From contig CAJQUW010005533.1 of assembly GCA_907163375.1 (NCBI GenBank), positions 1,513,001 through 1,577,000 on the forward strand: 64,000 bases of DNA. The letters are read 5' to 3'. Shown here piece by piece: positions 13,401-25,400 of this stretch. The notes beneath the pieces were generated by a model that did no database searches, was not told where the DNA came from, and saw only the letters and a list, made by a program, of their open reading frames with translations. Position 1 is the first letter of the stretch; every line of letters starts with the position of its first letter. Made by a program: the position numbers and the translations under genes. Origin of the DNA: Prostheceraeus crozeri (Eukaryota > Platyhelminthes > Polycladida > Euryleptidae).

Positions 13401-16400
13401 GTTAAATTAGTGTGACTTTAAATACAAAACAATCCATAAAAAGAGCAGAGATTGGATCGAAGCGAAAGTGTGCATTCGAGAAACTTATGAACAATGTTAA
13501 AAATCGAAAGAAGATGTGAAACCATGAACTATATTTGCAATTATTCATGAATTGATTGGTTTTGTTATTCTATCACCAATGTTTTTATTTTGAATGGATG
13601 TTGAGCGTGTACAACTTACGTAGGTAATGTTAAGTGAGACATCGATATCTAAAGACGGTATACAGTGATGGATAATTAATGATGCATTCATTGTATTTAT
13701 TAAATCTTTACATACGGGTACACGATTTTGATATGTACGATTTTTTAACCTTAAGATTTGTAGCGTATAATCTTTTGAATGATGACTGTCGGACATGTTG
13801 TTTGGATGGAAATGCTACAGGAGTCAATTAAAAATTACATTATACTATTGCAATGATGAAAGTGGTACGCTATATTGTTCGATTCTTAGTGGATACTTTG
13901 TCATTTCTTTCGTTTTTCCGCCCCCAAAAATCATTTTTTTCTTGAAAAATTCGTCATTTTTTGACTTTCTATTCGGTAGACAGCCTGTATATAGCACATG
14001 CATGCAGTAGTACACAGGGGTCTCAGTAGCCAAAAAAGCAAAGTAAAAATAAAAATTTGAGATAGTGGCAAAAAATGGAAGAAAAAGTTTAAAAAAATGG
14101 CAAAAAATTCGGTATATTTTTTTTGATGGTTCAATAGAATTTGGAATAATTGTGAAATCAAAAATTGCGATTAATTTAAACACATGCTTTCATCTCAGCC
14201 GTTATATAAACTGTCGTCATCTAACATCAATCTGCATTCAAATCGAGGCCAATTATCTTTTTTTCGAACCATTGCCTCATTCTTCAAGATATGAATGCAT
14301 CTTAAATTAGGGTGATGTTTTTTTAGACAAAGTCCGCTTCATTTTTGAGACAAAGAAACTTGAGTATGCGATGTAGAAGAGCTAGAGAGGTTCAACCATG
14401 CTTGCCATCATGTTTTTCTTGTATGTGCAACACCAAGACAGTGCTACAGTTCTTGTATTCATTCATGCTGTTGCTGAGTGAGACCCCTGAGTATAGGAAA
14501 TTTCCTATACTCAGGGCTGACTTCACACATACTAACTTCACACTGTGAGGTCATTCACTTAAGTGAATGACCTCACAGTGTGAAGTTGACATTTCAGTGT
14601 AGTACTTTTTTCAAGTTCGAATTTTGCATGCTATCAGAAGGTTCACTGAGAGCATGTTGTCATTTTAGTGGAGCATCATTTACCGCTTCTGGAAAAATCA
14701 AGGTTATTAAGTGTAATTTTTATGTTTTAGTGTGTACTGGTTTCTTTTGGTTGCGGCAAAACTTGTATTGTGTACCAAAGCAGACTTTGGAACATTAACT
14801 GTCAGATGACGTCATATAATTCTCGATATCAAGAAGTATGTTCTCGATGATGAGCTGCCTGAAATCTAAATGCAACTTACAATTAAGAAATAAATGGGTA
14901 GAAATATGATTTTGTGAAGCCGTTTGTGGCTACTCGTATGAATTACATTTTGCGTAGTTCTTAATTGATTCTTTTTTTGTTAATGCTTGCCTCTCCGAAA
15001 TATTTTCGAATTGTATCCGTGTGAGTTGCATCTAATGATGTATTTAGCATCTCGATTTAGGCTTTAGTGCAGATCCAGTAAAACTTAGTTCTATCGCGAC
15101 CTTTCCATTTAACACACTGTTTGCTTTCTATGTTTGTAATCATTCCTAAAATCATTGTTTTTCTATAACATAATCATTGTTAAAATATGTGGAACAGAAA
15201 GAAATATTAGAATAAGTGTAGAATTACACGTATGTGATAAATTAATTTGAAGCATTAGTTGACGGAAATCCTGCATACTTTATCCGGAACTTGATTTATG
15301 ACAGTTATTTGTTTCGTGTTTCAAGCAGAGGATTAGATTTTCCAACTTCTCTACTATAGAAGCCAAAATCCAATTTGCCTCTGCACCTTATCCGGTGCAT
15401 TGTCAAGCTTTTCTTCCATTTATGTTGGCTAGTAGTCTTTCTGGCATGTTTGTCTTCTGAGCGTAAAATTACTCAATTGCTCAATTGGTCTGAACGTTCC
15501 TTAATATGCTAATGCACAATGAAAAATTGATGAAGACAATATACAGTACACCCGTACGTTGTCCTGGAATCATACCCGTTGTGATTAACGTTATCGCGAC
15601 TTTTTCGCCATAAGTGTCTTCTGCACACAATGCTCTAGTCAATTTTTCAACACTAAGGACGACTAGACTACTGACAATGCACAAAAGACTCATCTACTTT
15701 TCAGAATCGGGGAACAAGTCCATTTGTGCATGAAAGGCATGCAGAAAAGATGATTGCCAATTCATTGATGAAAGTCGATTAGAAAACTACAATTAATTCT
15801 GACATGCATTTATGTTCATTTATATTCGTTTGCCTGACGTACCTTATTTTCCAATATTATTCTTTCAGTAAACTCATTAACCTTCGCTTTCATTCTATAA
15901 AGATCATTTTCTGATTTAAATATTATGTTTTCAACTTACTTGCATTCGATCGGATCCCAAATATCGTGCATGTGAAATCATCCATTTAATAACTGGCGCT
16001 TCTTTTCCAGAGTTCAGGGTCTGCGTCTCAAATGAATCCTTCTTCAAGATCAGAAAAGACACAGGGAGACGAAGACAGCATTTCCAGCGGAGTCAGTGGA
16101 TCAGATGGTTCCTCGGAGGAGGTCAGTATTGTAGTTCACACTTTAACTATGCTCGTGCACACTCAAACCACAAAGCCATACTGTGGCTATAGAGATGAGT
16201 CAGCTTTACACAACTGACAACTCTAACCAAATTAGCCTTTTTAGTTAGCAGCCTTCATCGTGAGCGGTAGTGCCCCCTTCAGCTGACACTCAAACCATGG
16301 ACCTTCTGTACCTCCATGCTGAAGCACGGTCCAAAATCACCCGAGCTATCCTACCACTTTATACACTCGTACTACACTGCATCTCATGTTTTGAAAACAG

Positions 16401-19400
16401 TTTCGAAAACGCTTCTTTCACTTTTTACATGCAAAATTCATAACGTATTCAATGCAGATTTCAAGATCGGTTAACAAAACATTTTTAATCTAATATCATA
16501 CTTATTGCATGCGTTCCTTGAATTTTCATATTATATCAGAAATATTTTCTCAATACGGAGAGAAAGAGATGTTTTCCAACCCACCATGCTGCCAAAAATC
16601 TGACTCTTGAGGTTTTAATTCAGTTAATTTCTCTATTGTTTATCACTCACTTTCTGAAGAAAATTTGTAGCATCAGTGAAGAACATTTGCGGCTTCTAAA
16701 GAGTTGCTATTAACCTATTTATGTGCTTTAGTTTCATTTTGCAGTGAATTTTTGAGAATCGAAATGTGAACCACAAAAATGTTCAAAATAATGGAGACAA
16801 CTAGAGGCAGACGAAGTTAACATTGACAGCAATTTTATGTCATTTATGTGATCATTTTGTGATGAGAGACGTGTTTGCGAAGAAACATCTTCGAAGACCT
16901 TTTTGTTAAAAATTGTCTGGCTTACTTATGATAATGCAATAGTGTTGAATAAATTTATACAAGCAGCATTATAAGAAAGAATATCTGTTGTGAATGTCGT
17001 GAGATTGGGAATTCAACTACTTGAATAACCTAAGCAAATTCAGTGAATCGCGAATAGATTTAGATTTTAGAATTTTCCGTTTTTTCCGAAATTAGTCTAA
17101 GTAATTATTTCAAATTCATGCATTCAAACCCCGGTTTTCCCGATTTTCCGTTTTTTCCTTAGTTGAATTGCGATCACCGTGTGGGAGTATAAGAAGGATA
17201 TCACTTCAATCCCCATAATCATGAAGTCCATTCAGTTATGAAAGTTAATATTAGACAGACAGTTAGAATTTGGACCTACGGGCTACAACTGGTTTATCAC
17301 TGGAACAAGTTCATTCCATAGTTTAGACCAGGCCCGTTCTTTTGGACTAAGCGTAAAGCCTCCTTTGAACAAACGATGGTAGATCAAATTAAGTAGTGAC
17401 CTGCATGAACTTGACTCCTGGACAAAAATGCATATTTCTTTAAATGTAACAAATGCTAGTTAGCAGGTTATTGTAAAGAGTGCGAATCGTGAACGAAGAA
17501 GAAAATGCAAGCTACAAAGAGCTCTGAAATCACTTACTTGACAGAAGTCATAAACTCTCAGCGTAGACATTACATGATTCATTTTGTATCGAAACAATAT
17601 TTAAACAACCGCAATTTAGCAGCATAACTGCAATCGTATTAATCACACATCGTACGATGCATTAAAGTTCAAGCGACATTAATAGCGTGTCTACAATGCG
17701 CGAAGAAATGGAAGTTTATTAAATCTCATGTGAGAAGGCAATATGTTACATTGGTACTTGAATAGCACCGCAGTTCATAAAGTAAATCATTCGTTAATTA
17801 TTTGCCTATCAACCTTATAATCAACATATCTATGAAAACCCTTAATGATGACACGAACAAAGACAGACTTTTGAGTGGGAAAATCAACGGAGGCGGACCA
17901 CCAATCACGGTGCAATGTATTATGTTAAAGTAACTTCAAGGAATAATCAGAATTGCTATTGAATTAAAGGTATCTTATGATGCAAGTTCTTACAACTTTT
18001 CTGTCACGAAGTTAGCAAATGTGATGAACATCCTTTTTTAAATGAAGCTATCAAATTATTCAAAACTTTTATAACGATTATGTTTGTCGTACAGCTTCCT
18101 GCCGTTTTGAATTGAGAATTTGGCACTGGCCGCTTAATTTGACATTATAGATGCTTTATAGATTTGCAGTATCCAAGAGCTTCTTTATGTATATAATATC
18201 GCTTTCCCTTGTGTTATAAAGCTGATTATTAATAATAATAGAAATTGAAGGAGACACAAACAGATTTTATTGGATGAATGAACCACTGTTGGCATTATTC
18301 AACTGCATTTTCTCTGACTTGTAGTACTAATATTGTTGATTACAAAATATACTTATTGTCTAAACCGACTTTAATGAAAACAAGCATACGTGAAATCTAT
18401 TTCACCCCGCTCTGTCTATGTGCGAAATTGTCTTGCAGCAGTAGCCTTGTGAGATGACTGCATGAAATGTTGTTTCCTTTGACTCCAGCTAATTTTGCAA
18501 TTGAAGACACTTATGAAGCTAAGAACAAACTTAAACAAGATCATAATGTGAATAATCAAAAATGACATAACTTTGCTGTCACCGGACCAATCTTAACATT
18601 AATATTCCCATAGAATGAAGTATTGAACATATCCTGGACATCACTGAAAAAGACCAAGTACATGTTTTGAGCAAGCTGTGAAACGACTTCCATTACTGAC
18701 TGGTAAAATCTTCCCATTTGTATTCAACAATTTGTGTATAGTTGTAAGGTCTAGCCGTGAGTTCAAATATTGCCTCCGTCATGGCTCAGTTTGCTAAGAA
18801 TTATATTGAAATAGTAATTGCTAACCAAATAGGACAAAAGTCGCTTATCCACAAGCGCAGTAATATTACTGCCTGTAATCAATTCCACTCATTAATTCTT
18901 AGGTTCCTTCTATCAAACTTGCTATTGAACGTGCCGACAAATTTACTGGCATTCTTTATGTTAAGATTTTCAGTATCGATTATTGTATTCGCACTGGCTG
19001 GAAAAGTACTAATAAAGTACTAATAATGACTACTAATAAGTACTAATAGGCTGATCTTCATATTCCAGCTTTCTCGTATTGTCTGTACAGATAGAGAATT
19101 TCGGTCGTGAAATCTTAAATTAGTAAAGCTATTAAGCTGTGTAGGAATCGAAAAAACATTGATGAATGCATAAATTATCTTGCAACAAAATTTTATTTGT
19201 AATGATTGAACTGGAAATAAATTCAATAAAGCCTATTGCAATATCTGCCGTTTGCTTGATAATAGTATACAATAATCTGGCACCATCAAGCAAATTACAT
19301 GGAAATATCTCCGAACTATTTAACTAGTTAACTATTTAACTATTTGAACACTATTTAAATTCACATTGTTTGTCGTATTTTTTCTTGACTGACCTGAGTC

Positions 19401-22400
19401 TACTGTCTGCATTTTTAAGTTTTGCTCTTGAATTGATGATTTCTATTCTTTCAAAATATACACTTACTTAACTAATTATAATTCCATGTTCTACAACGAA
19501 TTTTGCTGTAGCATTAGTTCGCTGTCGCAACTCTCGTCTTCGACAATTTTTCAAAACGCCGAAAACTAGCATGTTCATTTCTAAAAGAGATGATTTTTTT
19601 TCTCCTATTGTTCATAAATATTTTTGTTAAACATTGTAACGAATGCTACATTAGGAAAACTAAAAGGTATTCCATCACTAAAATAAATGAGGACATAAAA
19701 GGAAGCCCTCCATCTGAAATTAGAGGTATGCATTTGCACTCAGATGACGCCAAAAAAATTGATATCGCGCATCCTACTGAACTCTTGCTGCTAACCAAGC
19801 TTAATGAAGCTTTATTCATCAAGGAATTCAGCTCGAACTACGCAATTGACTTAGCGTTTAACAATTTGAATTCTACATGAATTGTAAAATTGTTCTTGCT
19901 GCTCTCGCATTTGCACACTGAATCATAGGTTATATTAAAAAGTCCAGTATGTTAAATTACTGAATTGAATAAAGTTGTGTTCAATATATGAGTCATGTTA
20001 TTGGTAATGTTATGGTATCAGTTGATATCAACATTTTGATAGGATATATTCTCCTAAATTTTCACCTACTCAGAACGCATCAGGAAACAAAAGGAGGTTG
20101 ATATTTATAAATTTGGATTTTGAAATTTATATATTTTACAAACATGTGGTTGGTATGATGAATATTGTTAGAATGATGTCACAGGATGCACGTTAGGTTT
20201 GAAATATGATTCAGTCGAAAGTCATCTACCACTTCTAATTTTTTACGGTTTGTTTTCTTAAGTCTATAGAAAGATTTTAAGGGCAATTACGAAAAAGTCG
20301 TGGAGGCCCCTTGTGAGAATATTCAAATTTTTGAATTTTTGATTTTTTATCAAATAGCCTAATTCAAAAATTAGATATGTGCAAGATATACAGGGTGGGC
20401 GCTGGGAGGCTGAAGGATTTTCAGGCTCTGCAATAGTCATTTGTCGATTTATTTACAGGCCAAGTCTGTATTTTTCGGAAACTATGCGTTCGGGAGTTTA
20501 CATTATTTGCAATTGTAGCATCAATTTGTTATATGCTTTGCGTATTATTGCAACTGAATGTAATTCGATATAATTGATTGATGTATTTACATGAAATTCA
20601 GTAATATCAAGAAATCAATCCAGATCATTTCATTAAGTCATGAAAACAATTTGATTTCTTTCACGCATTTCTGTAGCAGAACAATAAGGCAATGGAGTGC
20701 TTGACGTACAATTGTGCATGCTGAACTCTGTTCTAACTTTCAGACAGTCTGAATCATTATTCAACACTGATTGCGATCAAGGCTGCGATGTCAAGTTACG
20801 ATATTGAAAAAAGAGTGAAGCTTGTTCAATTTTATTATTCAAATGGAAGATCAATCGTTCAAACCCAAAGAGATTATCGAACACATTTTAATGTAAGAGA
20901 TGCTCCAAGTGAGAATATGATTCGAAATCTCATGAGGCGATTTGAGGAAAGTGGGTCAGTGGCAGATCTTCCAAAACGGGGACCTGAGCCTACCGTTCGA
21001 ACAGAACCGTTCCAACAGCATCTACACGTCGTCGATCAATTCAACTTGGCATCAGAAGAACAACATTGCGCGCAATACTGAAGGAAGACTTAGGAATGTT
21101 TCCTTACAAAATTCAAGCAGTTCAGTCTCTTCTCCAAAACAGGTTATCAGTCTCGTTTGAATTATGCCATGCGATTTGAACAGTTGGCAAGAAACAATGC
21201 TTATTTCTTGAGCCATCTCATTATGCGCGACGAAGCTCACTTTTATCTGAATGGCTTTGTCAATAAGCAGAATGCGAGATTTTGGGGTTCTGACAACCCA
21301 AGAAACACAATCAACACCGTCTACATTCACCAAAATGCACTGTTTGGTGTGGAATTATGACTGAAAGAATAATCGGGCCATACTTTTTTGAGGATGAGGA
21401 GGGACATCCAGAGAGAGTGACTGGTGCACTTTATCGTACAATGATAGAGAACTTTTTGCTGCCGGAAGTTGCAGGCAACTAACAGGTCTGGTTCCAGCAA
21501 GACGGATCGACCGCGCACACCGCCGGTTTGACGATGGCCCTTCTGCGTGACATTTTCAATGACCGATTGATATCCAGAAAAGCTGACTTCCCGTGGCCTC
21601 CCCGGTCACCAGATTTGACTGCCCCCGATTATTTCTTATGGGGTTATTTGAAAGAGAGTGTACGTCAACAATCCGCAGACAATTGCGGAGTTGAAAGAAA
21701 ATATCCGTGCAGAAGTGCTTCAAATTGAACCAGATGTGCTGAATTCTGTGATGGAAAATGCTCTGCAGAGAGCTATTATCTGTAAACAAGAAAATGGTGG
21801 CCATTTGAAGGACATTATCTTTCATACGTAGACATCATAAACTCCTGATATTGTACTTTGATGACAATATAGCTGGATGAAAAAATAACTTGTTTTCCTT
21901 TTATCATTACAATGTTTAATCCTTCAGCCTTCCAGCGCCCACCCTGTAGTATACTAATATTTGTAAAATGTGAAAATTTGTATTCTAAATGGCGACCAAG
22001 AGTGACGGAAAACCAAATTATTACTTAACTCTTATATGCAAAGATCAAAATTCAATGTTACGTAGACGTGCCATGCCTACATGAGTAAGTGTGACAATAG
22101 CGAAACTCTTCATAGAAATAATGCTTTATTAGAAACATTGAATATGAAATATCAATTAGTAGTCTACACTCTAAAAAGAAATATTTTCGAATTTTCAAAC
22201 ATGCTTGCTAATCTACAACACTACCGAATAAGCGCAAAGAATATTCAGGATGAGTGAGATGTACTTTGAACTTTTTCCATGTTTGCTTGAAGTCAGCATG
22301 TATGGACTGAATTGCCGATGCCTTTCTTCTGACAAAAATCCGGATCATGAAAAATAATTGCGTGTACCTTTAGAGTAACACGATTGTTTAGGTCGAGGCA

Positions 22401-25400
22401 GTATCTCTTAAAATTTTTAATAATGCTTAAGAAATGAGAATGAAGTTTAGTACCAAACACGAATGCAGGACATGGCGCAAATTAGAAAGTACCTCAGGCA
22501 AACACTTTAGTGGGCACATCGATCGTAGAATATCTAATCTAGACAAGCAACTTGCACGAGTTTCCACTGAAATTTCCACCATGATATCCATCCTCCTCAA
22601 CATGACAAGCTTTTGCCCATCGCTTAACATCAGGCCAACTCTTCTTAAGTCCAGAAAATACGCTATTAAAAGTACCCATCATGAGAAGTTCCGGACGAGA
22701 CAGAATGTCAAGAACTTCAGTATTCGGACCACCTTTTAAAATAGGCATATGCCCAACGTTGCTATGATCTTTTACTGTTTTCTTCATTGAGCCTGAATCA
22801 AACCAGCTCCAAGATTTACTGCGCAAATTTCCCAAAGTCCTAGAGTGGCCTCGTTCGCGAAGGTTCGGTTGCTGAGCGTCACACCAGCTGTATGGGTGAG
22901 CTGAGCCATGTGACATCAACCCCAATAACACGTTTCAGGTGACAGGAAACTAACTTCTGCTGTATGGGTGAGCTGAGCCATGTGACATCAACCCAAATAA
23001 CACGTTTCAGGTCACAGGAAACTAACTTCTGCTGTATGGGTGAGCTGAGCCATGTGACATCAACCCCAATAACACGTTTCAGGTCACAGGAAACTAACTT
23101 CTGCGGAAGTTTGATTGCAAGTCTCAGAAGCATCCACAATTGTAGAACGTTATTGTAATTCTCTTGAATCGCAGGCACAATAGCGAGAACAATCATTTTC
23201 TTAACGCCAGCATCTTTCAAATTTCGGGATGCAATGTCATCTTTGTACTTTGATCTCCAAGCAGATTCACCCATCGTATGTAGTGCAAAAGGTTCATGCG
23301 AATTTTTAGAAAGCCGTCACCGCCATCTAAATCGATCTTGATATCTAAATCAGACATCCATTTGGCGTTCACAAGTGAGGAAGGTTAGTAGACCGTCAAT
23401 GTCTTAGCAATAAACAATTGGTCTTGAAGAATTTTCTCTTGTCTCTCCTTGGAAAACGAAAAAATCAGATTGAGTGTTCGAAAGGAAAGCATTCATCTTG
23501 TGATTTTGATCATGCAGCTTTGGTTTTAAGTTCGATTCAATCACTTTTTTCTTCGCAGTTCCAGTTCGCAAATGTGAGGCGAGGCGAAGAGTCTGGTTGC
23601 AACTTCGGTTCATGTCAGTTTCCATTTTGAAGATGTCATCAAAAGAAAATAATTGCGACGAATTTTCAGGCTTAGTGTTAGCTCTGGCTGGTGTCATAAC
23701 CACACTTAGAGGCTTCCCTTCGAACGTTGATAGCTTTTTCACGATATTGGAACTGCAAGGTTGATCAGAATTCTGAGAAGTTGGAGACAATTTCTGCAAA
23801 AACGCTGCTACTTTATGCGCTGATTTCGGTGACCCAGTAGTGGCTAGATCCGCAGTATTATCAAATCTTGTCATTTTATTGCAGGTATGTTCTTTGTCTC
23901 GTCGAAGAGTCGTCAAGCAATAACTTCAAAATCTAATTGGGATCAGCTTCAGACATTTCGACGGCGGAGCATCTATGTAAGAAATATGACCGGAAGGCGG
24001 CACATAAGTCGAAGGATTTAAGCCCGTAATCATGATTAGATGTAAATGATAAACTGTTGTATTGGAGTATTTGATAAAAAAATATAGTGTACTGAGAATG
24101 CTTAATTTGTAGTTCAATTCACAAGTGCTCCATCATATAGTAGCTTCACCGCAGTGTATACAAAGTCAAGTAATATTACTACAACCTTTGCAGTTGTGGC
24201 TTCTAATGGAGGAGAAAATCGCATCGGAAATAATGCATATTTCATGATATGATTTTCATCTAGCTTGATGATACCAATTCATTGAAGTTATATCTTAATA
24301 TGACTTGATTTCATCACTTTCATCTTCGAAATTCTCGAATATGTACTAAGATGTTTCACATATATCTCCAGTGATTGTCAAAGTCTTAAAGTCAGTCGAA
24401 TATAGAGTTTGTATCTGAACAGGAATTCATTTACCATTTTGAACTTCCTGCGTATGTCATTATTGATGCCGGTGCAGAAGTTTGTCAGCGTATTTACTTA
24501 CTGTAGTGTCATTCTGGAAAATGCTGCTTACATTTATGAACCGCATTAGGAAACTAGAAGTTTGAATTATGAATCATTCTTTTCTCGTTTCAAATGCTTG
24601 AAATGTCACTTGTCGCTCATTGAATTATGTTAAAATTACGCATCTGTGGATTCGCTCTGGTCCAAAACGCTATGAATTTAGTTATTTCGGCATTCAAATC
24701 AATCAGTCATTTAATTTTTTGGGGTTGATTTTTTGGTTTCTTGGTTTAATTGAACTAATGAGATTTCTTGCGAGACTGTTTTTGTTGTATTATGGACGGC
24801 TCTAATAACTAACTAATAACTAACTTGGCTGAGAAAAAGTGATATTTTCCATAACTATATCGTGTTATCGAGGCTTTGCATTGATTTCTCATTAAGATTT
24901 TATGACATCTGATCACAAAAGAATAAAGAAATCTGGTGTTGTCTATTTTTACCATGATGGATGTTAATTTATTTTTTAATTCAATGTTTGTTTTTTTATA
25001 AAGGACATGAAGCCACAAATCAAAATATCATGAGCAACAGCAAAGTATGGGAAATAGAAATCTCTGGAGAACTGTATGATGCAAAACTGTTTAATTATGG
25101 AGTCTCGTAAGTCCAGTAAATGGCTTCATGAAGTGATGTGATTGCACCTTGTAAACAAGATATGAAGGTCACCATGTCACCTTCATAGTAGCTTATGAAC
25201 TGTTAAGTATGTTGCTATGATCATAACTTACAATAATATATGGTTCAAATGCTGGAACTACATTAAATTAAATCATCAGTCTAATTAAAGACCAGCAGAA
25301 GTATGATGACCACGAGAAATAAGGAACCATCACAGTGACTGGCGATGGAAAGCACATTGCTATAAACCTTGTTTTGTAAGACAACTTCCATAATTCTCTC

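Noticed and set aside
15481-15693. Frame with a hydrophobic N-terminus resembling a signal peptide
   Set aside because: No homology, no exon signals; hydrophobic frames are common in T-rich introns.
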